Below, piece by piece: positions 17,827 through 28,550 of a stretch of 64,000 nucleotides of DNA (within the stretch, counting starts at the first letter, position 1; each line of letters begins with the position of its first letter). The notes beneath the pieces are model-generated. The model did no database searches and was not told the DNA's origin. It saw nothing but the letters and a program-made list of their open reading frames with translations. Source of the DNA: Terriglobia bacterium. Lineage in GTDB: Bacteria > Acidobacteriota > Terriglobia > Bryobacterales > UBA6623. A program made the translations under genes and the position numbers. The DNA lies in NCBI GenBank assembly GCA_009838515.1, contig VXRL01000059.1, positions 1 through 64,000 on the forward strand, in the 5' to 3' direction.

Positions 17827-19476
17827 GTGGGAGTGTCCCGTTCATGTGCTCTAGCGGGCACTTTGGTCCTCATTTCTTCCAGTCCGGCGTGGGCGCAGGC
17901 TGACGCCGCGGTTACCTGCACCGCCTCTGCAGCGGCGGCGCCAGTGCGAGGGGCAGGCGTGGCCGAAACGCTGCCGGACATCCTGCTGAGCTGTGTCCCG
18001 GAGAGTCCGCTGCCGCCGGGACCCCGGGACGACCTGAACCTGTCGATCACGGTCACGCTCAACGCCAGCGTTACCAACACGATCGGTTCTGACACACCCG
18101 GTGACGTCAGCGACGCAGTCCTGGTCGTGAACGGCAATGACTGCGCGACGCCAAGTGCGAACGGCTCCACGTATGGGTCCTGCGACGCGCCGCTGGGCAC
18201 GGTGCAGGATCCGCAGTTCGGACGCTTGACAGGCGTGACCGCGCTCACGTGGACAAACGTAAGCGTGCCGTTTCCGGGGAATCTGCCGCTCGGGGGCTCG
18301 ACGCTCAAGATTCGGGGCATGCGCGCCAACGCCTCGCAGGTTCGACTCGCCGGCGGGTCGAGTTCCGGAGCGCCCGTCGCGGCGGCCTTGGAGCTGCGCT
18401 CGCGCTCCGGGGTCGCATTGCGAAACGCCAGTCTGCGGCTGGCGAACTCCCTTACCGGCATGCGACTTGCGGTGGTCGAAACAGAGCCGGCGGCGGCGTG
18501 TGGCGGGGATTCTCGCGGGACCGCGACCGTGGTTGTGCAAGAGGGCTTCGCCAGCGCGTTTCGAGCGGGCTCGCAGTCGGCCCTGCCGGGCGAGCCGACC
18601 CGGGTGATGCTCGATTTTCAAGACGTGCCGGAGGGCGTCGAGCTGAAAATCCCTTCGTTCCTGGCCTGTCATCAGCCGGACTTCGACAGGTCGGCGGGCG
18701 CTTCTAGCGATTCGCTTGCATTGGCCTTGGTGAGCGGCCACGATGCCGCCGGGGCGGGCGGCTCGGCGGCGGCCTCGGGGACCGGCACCGACGTGCCGAT
18801 CCTCTTGGCGGATGGGGTTGGACGCGCGGTCTACGAAGTTGTTGCGGACGATCCCAGCCAAGTGGAGGACTGCCACATTCCCGCGCTGTTCGAGACGTCT
18901 GACCGGCGGGTCGCCAGTGCCCGGGCGACCATTGCGGCGAGCTTCGCGCCCCGCAGTGCCGTCCCCGGGGCCAGCGCTAGCGCTCCCTTCCCGCGGTTCG
19001 CGCCAGCCTTGTCGCTGGCAGACGCCGACGTGGGTCTAGGTGCGTGTGGCACGCGGCTGCTGTTCCCGTTTGTTACCAACCAAGCTGGATTTGATACGGG
19101 ATTGGTGATCACGCACGGTTCCTTGCAGGCCTTGACGGATACCGTGGCCGAACAGGCCGGATCCTGCGACCTGCACTTCTACGGGGTGGGTGGCGACGGC
19201 GAGGACGAGTTGCTGGTCCAGTACAGCACGGCGATCGAACCCGGCGAACAGCTGGTGTTTACGTTTTCGGGCGGCAACGCCGCCCGCAACATCATTGGCA
19301 TGGACCAGTTCCAGGGCTACCTGATCGCAGACTGCGGATTCCCGGGCGCTCGGGGTTACGTATTCATGTCGGACGGCTTCGGCGGCATCGCCGACTTGGC
19401 CATGGGCTACTTGGCGACCGTGATTCCTTTTGACGCCGCGGGCAGGCGTCTTCCGATAGGTGGCGATGCTCCCTAG
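17827..19476 (+). CDS. Secreted protein of unknown function, tandem paralog A
   Basis: 549 aa from a GTG, with a signal peptide ending SSPAWAQA. I do not recognise a named family. Conserved blocks shared with the next gene are: SDAVLVVNGNDC; GTVQDPQFGRL; IRGMRANASQVRL; VVVQEGFASAFR; CGTRLLFPFVTNQAGFDTGLVI; GSCDLHFYGVG; GEQLVFTFSGGNAARNI; and DQFQGYLIADCGFPGARGYVFM. Paired cysteines suggest disulfides in an extracytoplasmic protein. Its end overlaps the paralog's open frame by 17 nt. It is probably surface-exposed or released; the role is unknown. Confidence 0.8.
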   Translation: MGVSRSCALAGTLVLISSSPAWAQADAAVTCTASAAAAPVRGAGVAETLPDILLSCVPESPLPPGPRDDLNLSITVTLNASVTNTIGSDTPGDVSDAVLVVNGNDCATPSANGSTYGSCDAPLGTVQDPQFGRLTGVTALTWTNVSVPFPGNLPLGGSTLKIRGMRANASQVRLAGGSSSGAPVAAALELRSRSGVALRNASLRLANSLTGMRLAVVETEPAAACGGDSRGTATVVVQEGFASAFRAGSQSALPGEPTRVMLDFQDVPEGVELKIPSFLACHQPDFDRSAGASSDSLALALVSGHDAAGAGGSAAASGTGTDVPILLADGVGRAVYEVVADDPSQVEDCHIPALFETSDRRVASARATIAASFAPRSAVPGASASAPFPRFAPALSLADADVGLGACGTRLLFPFVTNQAGFDTGLVITHGSLQALTDTVAEQAGSCDLHFYGVGGDGEDELLVQYSTAIEPGEQLVFTFSGGNAARNIIGMDQFQGYLIADCGFPGARGYVFMSDGFGGIADLAMGYLATVIPFDAAGRRLPIGGDAP

Positions 19477-21310
19477 GTCAGTGTCCCTGGATCGGCCCAT
19501 GCCGAGGTCGGCCCCGGCGCCTCGTTCTCGGAGAATGCGGATCGGCGCCATGTTCCTTGGCGCTGCCGTTGCAAGCGTCGCATCGGCCCAGCTGGGATCG
19601 CCCGTTCCCAGCGCCGAGCTCGGCCAGATCCGCTGTTCGGCGACGGCACTGGCACCGTTGGTTAGGATCGAGGGAACCAGCGAACTGGTCGGTGATATCG
19701 CGATCACGTGCGAGAACCGCGGCGAGGGCCGAGGTTTCGAACCCAGCGGCTTTCTCGTGGTCGATCTGGCGGTGTCCTTGAGCGTCGGGATTGCGAACCG
19801 CAGCGGCTTCGGACTCGGCGCCGATGTCACCGACGCGGTGTTGGTGGTCAACGAAAAGTCCTGCTTGGCCTCGACGAGCGAGCGCTCGTTCGGCGACTGC
19901 GGTGCCAACGGGCGCACCGTGCAGGATCCGATGCTCGCGCGTCTCAGCTCAGCGAGCCCGGGACTGCTGCTCTGGTCCGGCGTCGCGCTCCCCATCCCCG
20001 GAGCGGCCATCGGCAGCGAGGCCGCGCGGGCGGTCCCGCTAGAGGACTGTGTCGGCCGATACGGAGTCGCGGGCGGGTGTCATCCGACCACCACGAGCGT
20101 GCGACTGACCAATATCCGGGTGAACGCCGCCCAAGCAGGCGTCGGCAGCGATGCACGGTCCGGGGCGATTCCAATCGAGGCAGCCGTATCCATGTCGTCG
20201 GCAGGGGGAAGCGTTGTGCTTGAGGCGGGAACGCTGCCCGTCGCGCACGCAGCGCCGGGGGTCTCTGCCCTGGCGCGCTCCGTGCAAGCGGGGCGCCTGT
20301 GTTCGGAGGGCGAGGCGTTCGGTGAGGTTCGTGTCTTGGAGGGTTTCGCCTCTGCTTTCAAGGCGGTCGCTGGGCACTCACTAGAACCCGGCCGGCCCGG
20401 ATGGAGGGATGACTACTATCCAACCGCCGCCGGCACGGCTGCCCGGCCGGGTCCGACGCGCCTACGGATCGGTTTTTCTGCCCTGCCCGAGGGCATCTCG
20501 ATCGCGGCTCCCGTGGCTCCCGTCTGTGCTTCGGAGGGTGGGGCGGCGGGGTTGCGTCTGGGATTGGTCCAAGGGGCGTCGGCGAGTGGCTTGGGCGGTA
20601 CGGTCGTGCCGGATGGGATGGCCCGCGACGTGCCACTGACGGTGAGCGAGGCTGCCGAGGCCTTCGCGGTCTACCAAGTGCTCGCCACGGACCCTTCCGC
20701 GCAAGAGGAATGCAGGATTCAGTTTCGACTGAACCAGTCCGCCACGGACGGCCCCGCCATTCGCGGTGGGCGGGTGACGGTGGACGCCAGTCTCGCCCCG
20801 ATTGGCCCGGCGGCTAGCGGTGGGCCGCTTGGCGAGGGGCCGCGCTTCGTGGCTCCCGAGCGCGTGCCGCGGCCGTCGTTTCCGGTCGGCGAATGCGGCA
20901 CCACGCTGTTCTTCCCGTTCGTGACCAACCAGACCACGTTCGACACTGCCGTCGTGCTGGTGAACACCTCTGCTGACCCGCTCGGCACGCGCTATCAGCC
21001 GGGCAGTTGCGCCCTGACCTTCCACGGGGTTGGCTTGGAAGGCGAGCAGCCTCCGACTTTTCGCCGCATGTTCGAAATCGACGCGGGCGAGCAGGTCGCC
21101 TTCAGACTCTCGAGCGGCAACGCGGCGCGCGGCGTCGATCCCCTGCCGGACTTCCAAGGCTACCTCGTAGCGCAATGCAGCTTCCAGTACGCGCACGGTT
21201 TCGCGTTCGTAACCGAACAGGTGGGCGGCGCCTCGGTGCTGGCCCAGGGCTACTTGGCCGAAGTGGTGTCGCAATCCGGCGAGTCTGCGCGTTCCGGTAC
21301 TGCTCCATAG
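19460..21310 (+). CDS. Secreted protein of unknown function, tandem paralog B
   Basis: 616 aa from the GTG at 19460; an ATG at 19535 would give the cleaner signal peptide MRIGAMFLGAAVASVASAQ and is also plausible. It shares the paralog A blocks: TDAVLVVNEKSCL, RTVQDPMLARLS, VRLTNIRVNAAQAG, VRVLEGFASAFK, ECGTTLFFPFVTNQTTFDTAVVLVN, GSCALTFHGVG, GEQVAFRLSSGNAARG and LPDFQGYLVAQCSFQYAHGFAFV. It carries about 65 extra residues, largely in the middle. The pair arose by tandem duplication and has diverged substantially. Function is unknown. Confidence 0.8.
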   Translation: MAMLPRSVSLDRPMPRSAPAPRSRRMRIGAMFLGAAVASVASAQLGSPVPSAELGQIRCSATALAPLVRIEGTSELVGDIAITCENRGEGRGFEPSGFLVVDLAVSLSVGIANRSGFGLGADVTDAVLVVNEKSCLASTSERSFGDCGANGRTVQDPMLARLSSASPGLLLWSGVALPIPGAAIGSEAARAVPLEDCVGRYGVAGGCHPTTTSVRLTNIRVNAAQAGVGSDARSGAIPIEAAVSMSSAGGSVVLEAGTLPVAHAAPGVSALARSVQAGRLCSEGEAFGEVRVLEGFASAFKAVAGHSLEPGRPGWRDDYYPTAAGTAARPGPTRLRIGFSALPEGISIAAPVAPVCASEGGAAGLRLGLVQGASASGLGGTVVPDGMARDVPLTVSEAAEAFAVYQVLATDPSAQEECRIQFRLNQSATDGPAIRGGRVTVDASLAPIGPAASGGPLGEGPRFVAPERVPRPSFPVGECGTTLFFPFVTNQTTFDTAVVLVNTSADPLGTRYQPGSCALTFHGVGLEGEQPPTFRRMFEIDAGEQVAFRLSSGNAARGVDPLPDFQGYLVAQCSFQYAHGFAFVTEQVGGASVLAQGYLAEVVSQSGESARSGTAP

Positions 21311-21337
21311 CGTGCTCTTATTGCTAAATTGGTCCCT

Positions 21338-22378
<1,041 letters not shown>

Positions 22379-22597
22379 CCTCGCCGGGGCTCTGGGCGCG
22401 GCCGAGCTCAAGGTGCGCAGCAAGCGCCCGCCGGGCCCGCTAGCCCGACGATGCTAGCCACGGCAAGCCAATACCTAGCGTTTCTCGACCAATTGGCGGG
22501 GATTGATGCCAAGTCTCCGGATGACCAGGGCAGACGGGTCGAAGCGAGTTCGATGTGCCGATTGGTGCTGGGTTTCAACGAGTGTGGTCCCTCCTGC

Positions 22598-25036
22598 CTA
22601 CTCATACCTCAACGCCACCGCGGGATCCAACCTCGCCGCCTGACGTGCCGGCACCCAAGTTGCACCTAGGCCGATTCCGACTAGGACCACTGCGAGGACC
22701 AGATACGTCGCCAGGTCAGTTGCACTCAATTCGTAGAGCAACGCCCTGGCGAACCGCGATGCCCATAGTGCGCTAGGCACGCCTAGGGCAAGACCAATCG
22801 AAATCAACACCGCGCCCTCCCTCATTACCTGCCCGAGCACCTGGGCATAACCTGCGCCTAAGGCAATTCGAACCCCGATCTCGCGCTTTCGGGTCGCTAC
22901 GGCAAATGCAATGACGCTGTATAGTCCCACTGCCGCCACGACCACTGACAGAAGACCGAAGAGCAGCGTCAGAAACGCCATCAAGCGATCGAGCATCATG
23001 GTCCGGCCGAGTTGCGCAGCCATCGTGGTTGCGTCAGCTACCGGCACCTCCGGAGCAACAGCGCGGACTTCGCGGAGGAGTGCGGGGAGCGTGGGCCCCG
23101 TCCCGTCCGCCACGCGAACGTGCAAGACAAAATGCGGTCGCGTGTTCTGGAAGAAGGGGAGATACACGGCGGCCTCAGCGTTTCCTCTAGGAGACTTGCG
23201 CTTCACATCCCTGACCATCCCGACGATCTCATGATCTGCGCCCTTTTCCCAGCCCACCATGGCGTGTTTGCCGATCGGGCTCTCGCCGGGCCAAAGAGAC
23301 CTCGCAGCTTGCTCGTTTACGATTGCCACTTTCTTCGAAAGGCCGTCATGAGGAGAGAACGCCCTTCCCATCAGCACTGGTGTATCGATCACTCTGAAGT
23401 AATCGGCTCCAATCCAATTCGCGTCGAACGAACGGCGCTCGAAAGGTCTGTGCCCCGGAAGGCTGACGCGCGTCAGAGCGATGCCGCCGGAAAGCGGACT
23501 GATGAACCCGGCGCTAGCAGCAACCACTCCGGGCATGCTGCGGGCCCGATCAACTAGCTGTTCCGCAAGCTGGTTGCTTGCCGCCGCGGTGAGACCGGAG
23601 GTCCCCGGGTCCAGGGTCAGCAGCAACAGATGATCGGGATTCAACCCAAGATCGACTGACTTGAGATTGTGCAACGAGCGTAGAAACAGTCCGGCTCCGA
23701 CCAGCAGCACCAGCGACAAAGCGACTTGCACCACCACCAATAGCTTGTTGAAGGGAAGCCGCCTTGGAAGGCGCAGACTGGTGCCGCCTTTGAGCGCAGG
23801 CCCTGGATCTACACGCGCAGATCGTAGAGCTGGCGCGATGCCGCAACAGATGCTGACCAGCGCCGAGACTGCCAGCGTGAACAGGAACACTCGCCAGTTT
23901 GGGCTCACATCGAGGATCAGTTCGCCACCCCCGATTTGCCGGGGTGCCAGCGCCAGCAGCGCATTGTCCGTCCAGTAAGCCAGTCCAATTCCAAGGGCGG
24001 CTCCGCAAATTGCCAGCAATGTGTTTTCTGCAAGCAGTTGCCCGGCCAGATGCACCCGTCTGGCCCCCAAGGCCAGCCGTATTGCGATCTCCTTCGTTCG
24101 GGCGGAGGTGCGCGCCAGAAGGAGGTTTGTGACGTTGGCGCATACGATCAGCAGCACGATTCCGACCATTCCCATCAAGTACAGAAGCGGCTTCTCGTAC
24201 TGTGTTCGCAGTGCCGAAAACCCCTGGCCCCCCGGACGAAGCCCCACCTTGAACTCGGAGGGCTCGCCAGAGGCAGGTTCGGGTGCGATCTGACGATAAA
24301 GCACATCAAGCGAGGCCTGGGCTTGGGATCTGCTGACGTCCTGTTTCAGCCTGCCGAAAGTACGCACCGGGAAGGAAAGATAGTTGGACATTCCCGCCGC
24401 TCGGAGCGGGATGCTGATATCCAATCGCGAATCCTCGGACATGCCGAGGAACTCCTTTGGCGTGACGCCGATAACGGTGAACGAATGTGTGTTCACTCGA
24501 ACGCGGCGCCCGATCACGCCAGGGTCCCCGCCGAATCGCCGCTGCCAGAGTCCGTGACTGATCACGCAAATTGCGGGTGATACGGGAAGGCGATCGTCGT
24601 CCGGAGTTAGCACTCGTCCGAGTACGGCATCCACGCCCAGGGTTTCGAAGAAGGATCCCGAAACCAGCATTCCGCTCACGCGTTCTGCGATTCCATCGCT
24701 CGACAGCGTTATCGGGGGAAATGTCGCCGCGGCGAATTCCTCCAGGACAGAATTCCGTTCGCGGATCTGCCTGTAGATGTCCCGCGGAATCATGTAGCGG
24801 CTGGAACCGTCCGAATCGTCGACGAAGAAGAGCACCAGCCCATTGGGCTCTGGCACGGGCAGCGTTCGCGTCCGCACCGCATTCATGAGGCTGAAGATAG
24901 CCGTGTTCGCTCCGATTCCCAGAGCCAGCAAGGCGACGACCGTGATCGTGAACCCCGGGCTCTTGCAAAGGCGCCGTCCCGCAAGATGCAGACCTGCTAG
25001 GGCATCACCAATCCGTGCCACGAGCGAATCCATCAA
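22598..25036 (-). CDS. ADOP-type FtsX/MacB permease
   Basis: 812 aa. An N-terminal membrane helix ([29 protein letters not shown]) is followed by a MacB periplasmic core domain, an FtsX block of three helices ([43 protein letters not shown]), a second membrane helix and periplasmic domain, and a second FtsX block near the C-terminus ([24 protein letters not shown]). The duplicated arrangement without a linked ATPase is the Acidobacterial duplicated orphan permease type. The substrate is unknown. It sits between moxR and DUF58, interrupting the usual MoxR operon. Confidence 0.92.
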   Translation of the reverse strand: MMDSLVARIGDALAGLHLAGRRLCKSPGFTITVVALLALGIGANTAIFSLMNAVRTRTLPVPEPNGLVLFFVDDSDGSSRYMIPRDIYRQIRERNSVLEEFAAATFPPITLSSDGIAERVSGMLVSGSFFETLGVDAVLGRVLTPDDDRLPVSPAICVISHGLWQRRFGGDPGVIGRRVRVNTHSFTVIGVTPKEFLGMSEDSRLDISIPLRAAGMSNYLSFPVRTFGRLKQDVSRSQAQASLDVLYRQIAPEPASGEPSEFKVGLRPGGQGFSALRTQYEKPLLYLMGMVGIVLLIVCANVTNLLLARTSARTKEIAIRLALGARRVHLAGQLLAENTLLAICGAALGIGLAYWTDNALLALAPRQIGGGELILDVSPNWRVFLFTLAVSALVSICCGIAPALRSARVDPGPALKGGTSLRLPRRLPFNKLLVVVQVALSLVLLVGAGLFLRSLHNLKSVDLGLNPDHLLLLTLDPGTSGLTAAASNQLAEQLVDRARSMPGVVAASAGFISPLSGGIALTRVSLPGHRPFERRSFDANWIGADYFRVIDTPVLMGRAFSPHDGLSKKVAIVNEQAARSLWPGESPIGKHAMVGWEKGADHEIVGMVRDVKRKSPRGNAEAAVYLPFFQNTRPHFVLHVRVADGTGPTLPALLREVRAVAPEVPVADATTMAAQLGRTMMLDRLMAFLTLLFGLLSVVVAAVGLYSVIAFAVATRKREIGVRIALGAGYAQVLGQVMREGAVLISIGLALGVPSALWASRFARALLYELSATDLATYLVLAVVLVGIGLGATWVPARQAARLDPAVALRYE

Positions 25037-25315
25037 GGAATCTTACTCCCGGCGAGATCCCTGTGCCCGTGCCGTGTCGCACAAGGCGCAAGTTCCTGGC
25101 CTGCGGGGTTGGCGCGGCACCAAGGCCTACGAAGATGGAGGGTGAGCGCAGATGCTCGCATCTCCACTTCAGCGGTGACTGTCGGCAAGGCTTGCCCGGA
25201 GAACGCATGGCTCAGTAGGACGCCGGCTGCCATCGGGGTCGTTAGGGCCCGCCAACGGGACGCTTGCTGAGTGCGGCGGCCCGCGAAGCCTATCGATCGA
25301 GTATCGTATTGTTCG

Positions 25316-26419
25316 ATGACGCACGGCGCTGGCAAGGCCATGCGCCGATCCGATTCGGGCATGAACCGCCGATTCCTCAGACATGCCGTTGCCTTCCTGA
25401 CGATCGGGACTGCTGCCCAGGCCCAGCCTGCGGCACCGAATCCGTTCGGCCCCGGCGAGGCGTGGGGAAGCCTTCCGGCCGGTCGCAGCTGGGGCTCCAC
25501 CAGCGCGATCTATCCGCACCGAGACGAGCACGGGCGGTTCACGGGCAGGATTTGGGTGGCCGAGCGCTGCGCCGGGAGCAATTGCCGCAGCAGCGATTTG
25601 GATCCGATCCTGCTGTTTGAGGCCGACGGCAAGCTGATCCGCAGTTTCGGGTCGGGTATGTTCATCTGGCCGCACGGGATTCATGCCGACCACCAAGGCA
25701 ATCTCTGGGTGGCCGACGCCGTGCACACCGATTGCAAGACCGGCGGAGAGGAAGGCCGGGGCCATCAGGTGCACAAGTTCAGCCCGGACGGCGAACTCCT
25801 GCTGAGCCTCGGAACGGCGGGCGTGGCTGGCGAGAGTGAGGCTGCCTTCAGCTGCCCGTCCGATGTCGCTGTCGCTCGCAACGGGGACATCTTCGTCGGC
25901 GACGGGCACAATCACGGCCACGGCGGCAACAACCGCATCGTCAAGTTCCGCAGCGATGGCAAGTTTATCGAGGCTTGGGGCAGCGCCGGATCCGAGGCTG
26001 GACAGTTCAGCGGCATCCACGCTTTGGCCGTCGACTCGCAAAACCGCTTGTTTGTCGGCGACCGCGCGAACCAGCGGATCCAGATCTTCTCGACCGACGG
26101 CACGCATCTGGCGACTTGGACACAGTTCGGATCGCCCAGCGGGATCTTTATCGATTCGGACGACACGCTCTATGTGGCCGATTCCGATTCGGGATTCGAT
26201 CCCGACGGTGCCGGCCAGCCCAGGAACCCGGGCTTCGCGCGCGGGATCTACATCGGCGACGCCCGCATGGGAGTCTTGCGTGCATTTATCCCCGATCCGC
26301 GCCCGGATCTCAGCAGGGTCACCAGCGGGGCGGAGGGGGTGGCCTTTTCCGGCGGGTCCGTATTCGGCGCGCAAGTGGGCGGCTCCCGAGGGGTGCTGCG
26401 CTATCCCGGCCCGGAGTGA
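25316..26419 (+). CDS. Secreted NHL-repeat beta-propeller protein
   Basis: About 367 aa from the ATG at 25316. ATGs at 25340 and 25361 are equally possible, and the last gives a signal peptide MNRRFLRHAVAFLTIGTAAQAQ. NHL repeats are visible: FIWPHGIHADHQGNLWVADA, FSCPSDVAVARNGDIFVGDGHN, FSGIHALAVDSQNRLFVGDRANQRIQIFS and FGSPSGIFIDSDDTLYVADSDS. The fold is a six-blade propeller related to peptidylglycine alpha-amidating lyase domains, but activity cannot be assigned. It is divergent from the orphan permease. Confidence 0.88.
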   Translation: MTHGAGKAMRRSDSGMNRRFLRHAVAFLTIGTAAQAQPAAPNPFGPGEAWGSLPAGRSWGSTSAIYPHRDEHGRFTGRIWVAERCAGSNCRSSDLDPILLFEADGKLIRSFGSGMFIWPHGIHADHQGNLWVADAVHTDCKTGGEEGRGHQVHKFSPDGELLLSLGTAGVAGESEAAFSCPSDVAVARNGDIFVGDGHNHGHGGNNRIVKFRSDGKFIEAWGSAGSEAGQFSGIHALAVDSQNRLFVGDRANQRIQIFSTDGTHLATWTQFGSPSGIFIDSDDTLYVADSDSGFDPDGAGQPRNPGFARGIYIGDARMGVLRAFIPDPRPDLSRVTSGAEGVAFSGGSVFGAQVGGSRGVLRYPGPE

Positions 26420-26633
26420 TCTCGCGCCCCTCGGCAGGACTCGGCTGCGCTTGCGCGATTTCATGCTAAGTTCGATGGATACTGACCGCCCAGTGCCTCG
26501 GCCGGGCCCTTGTCCCGCCCAGTATCCGGCGGCCTGGCGGCCGGATCCGCTCCGGGCTGTGGGCAGCGCGATCCCGAGACTCCCAAGCTAGCGCCCCAAC
26601 TTTCGCGAATCTCCTGCGAGCCCGAACACGCCC

Positions 26634-27536
26634 ATGGACGTCAAGGAGTTCACCCGCAACGTCGCCAAGAAGATCCGGCTGATCGAGATCCAGACTGACA
26701 GGGCCGTCGACGACGTGCTGGCGGGCGAGTACAGCAGCGTCTTCAAGGGCAGCGGGATGGAATTCGACGAGGTGCGCGAGTACGCGCCCGGAGACGAGAT
26801 CCGCAGCATCGACTGGAACGTCACGGCGCGCATGGGCCGCCCTTTCGTGAAGCGCTATGTCGAAGAGCGCGAACTCACGGTGTGGCTGGTGGTGGACCTG
26901 TCGGCATCGGGCGCGTTCGGCAGTCGCAGCCAGCTCAAGAACGAGGCCGCGGCAGAGTTTTGCGCGCTGCTCGCCTTCGCCGCCATCCGCAACAACGACA
27001 AGGTCGGCCTGATCGTTTTCACGGAATCGGTCGAATTGGCAATACCTCCCAGCAAGGGGAGGACCCACGTGCTGCGCCTTATCCGGGAGCTGCTGCGCTT
27101 CCAGCCACGCGGCTGCGGCACGGCGCTTTCCGTCGCGCTGGAGTATCTCGGCCGCGTCACGCACAAGCGCGGCATCGTGTTCTTGGTTTCGGACTTTCTT
27201 ACTGACGGCACGCTCGAGGAGACCAGCGGGAAGCAGTTGCGGATCCTCGCCCGGCGCCACGACTTGGTCGCCGTCGCGGTGTGCGACGAGCGCGAGCAGG
27301 AACTGCCTGACGTGGGGCTGGTCGAACTCGAAGATGCGGAAACCGGTGAGTGTGTCTTGCTGGACACCTCGAGCGCACGCGTCCGCCGCGACTACGCCGC
27401 GCGGTCGCGGGAGCGCGTCGAGCAAAGACGCGCGTTCTTCCGCACCACCGGCATCGATGAAGTCGAGGTGCAGACCGGACATGACTACGTCCGCGACCTG
27501 CGGACGCTGTTTCGCAAGCGCGGGAGGCGGAAATGA
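26634..27536 (+). CDS. DUF58 family protein (MoxR-associated)
   Basis: 300 aa. The family hallmark lies at residues 40-75 (FKGSGMEFDEVREYAPGDEIRSIDWNVTARMGRPFVKRY), followed by VWLVVDLSASGAFGS, a VWA-like fold with a partly conserved metal site, and GIVFLVSDFLT. DUF58 proteins act with MoxR ATPases and Bat proteins in the envelope. Its stop overlaps the next gene by 4 nt (ATGA). It is separated from moxR by the orphan permease and the NHL gene. Confidence 0.93.
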   Translation: MDVKEFTRNVAKKIRLIEIQTDRAVDDVLAGEYSSVFKGSGMEFDEVREYAPGDEIRSIDWNVTARMGRPFVKRYVEERELTVWLVVDLSASGAFGSRSQLKNEAAAEFCALLAFAAIRNNDKVGLIVFTESVELAIPPSKGRTHVLRLIRELLRFQPRGCGTALSVALEYLGRVTHKRGIVFLVSDFLTDGTLEETSGKQLRILARRHDLVAVAVCDEREQELPDVGLVELEDAETGECVLLDTSSARVRRDYAARSRERVEQRRAFFRTTGIDEVEVQTGHDYVRDLRTLFRKRGRRK

Positions 27537-28540
27537 CGCCGGCGGAGCGCACTCTGGGCCGCCGGCGAGCCGCGAGGATCGGCGCATGCTTGGCCGTGGC
27601 GCTGGCGTCGGCGTGGTCGTCGTGCGCCAACGGGGGCGGAACCCAGGACCTCGAGCCGGCGATCGCGGAGACCTACGAGGCCGAGGGCGGGCGACTGGAG
27701 CTCACGCTGGACCGTTCCTCTCTCACCACTGCAGAGAGCGCTTTGCTCAGGCTGGCCGTCGAGGCTGACGAGGGCGTTGCCGTAGCCTTCCCGGACTCCG
27801 GGGACGGTTTCGGAGAGTTCGCGGTGGAGCGCGACGAGCAGGTGTCGGAGCGGCTCTTGGACGGAGGACGAGTGGAACGCGTCCGCGAATACGTCCTGCA
27901 GCCGTTCCTGCCGGGCGAGTACGAACTCCCGCCGCTGACAGTGACGCTCAACGGTTCTGATTCAATTTCTTCGGAGGCGTTGACGATCCCCGTCGAGAGC
28001 GTCTTGCAGGATCCCGAAACGGCTGACCTGCTGGACATCGCTGAGCCGCTCGACATACCGGCGCCCTGGTGGTGGTGGGCCTTGGGGACGCTGCTGCTGG
28101 CCGTCGCGGCGGTTGCAGGCTTGTGGTGGTGGAAGCGCCGCAAGGAAAAGCTGTCGGCACCGCGAGTCGTGCCGCCTCATGAGATCGCATTGACCGCCTT
28201 GGACGCGCTGCTGTCGGAGGGGCTGCTTGCTAGCGGCGCCGTCGAACTGTTCTACTTGCGGCTCTCGGACATCGTGCGGCACTACATCGAAGACCAGTTC
28301 TCGTTACGCGCGCCCGAGCAGACGACGGAGGAATTTCTCGCAGCGATGTCGCGCGGCCCGCACATTCGCCGCGACCACCAAACGCTGCTGCGCGACTTTC
28401 TGTACCGGGCTGACATGGTCAAGTTTGCGAAGTTCGTGCCCGCCGCCGAGGAGACGGGCGGCGCGGTGGAGGCGGCGCGGCAGTTCATCGAACAGTCCGT
28501 CCCGACGGGCGTGCTATCCGCAGAGGCGGGATCTGGCTAG
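27533..28540 (+). CDS. DUF4381/BatD-like membrane protein
   Basis: 335 aa, coupled to the DUF58 gene. An N-terminal signal sequence precedes WSSCANGGG, and an extracytoplasmic beta-rich domain (LTLDRSSLTTAESALLRLAV, VREYVLQPFLPGEYELPPLTVTL) resembles BatD-type Ig domains. One membrane segment (WWWWALGTLLLAVAAVAGLWWW) is followed by a cytoplasmic helical domain (LFYLRLSDIVRHYIEDQFSLRAPEQTTEEFLAAM) as in DUF4381 proteins. This is the gene that usually sits between DUF58 and batA. The Cys in WSSC could be a lipobox, but its -3 residue is atypical. Confidence 0.78.
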   Translation: MTPAERTLGRRRAARIGACLAVALASAWSSCANGGGTQDLEPAIAETYEAEGGRLELTLDRSSLTTAESALLRLAVEADEGVAVAFPDSGDGFGEFAVERDEQVSERLLDGGRVERVREYVLQPFLPGEYELPPLTVTLNGSDSISSEALTIPVESVLQDPETADLLDIAEPLDIPAPWWWWALGTLLLAVAAVAGLWWWKRRKEKLSAPRVVPPHEIALTALDALLSEGLLASGAVELFYLRLSDIVRHYIEDQFSLRAPEQTTEEFLAAMSRGPHIRRDHQTLLRDFLYRADMVKFAKFVPAAEETGGAVEAARQFIEQSVPTGVLSAEAGSG

Positions 28541-28550
28541 CGATCTCCGA

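Noticed and set aside
26490..26560. Terminator-like GC-rich hairpin between the NHL and DUF58 genes
   Set aside because: ATCCGG/CCGGAT arms exist but there is no U tract and the arms are short; common by chance in this GC-rich DNA.
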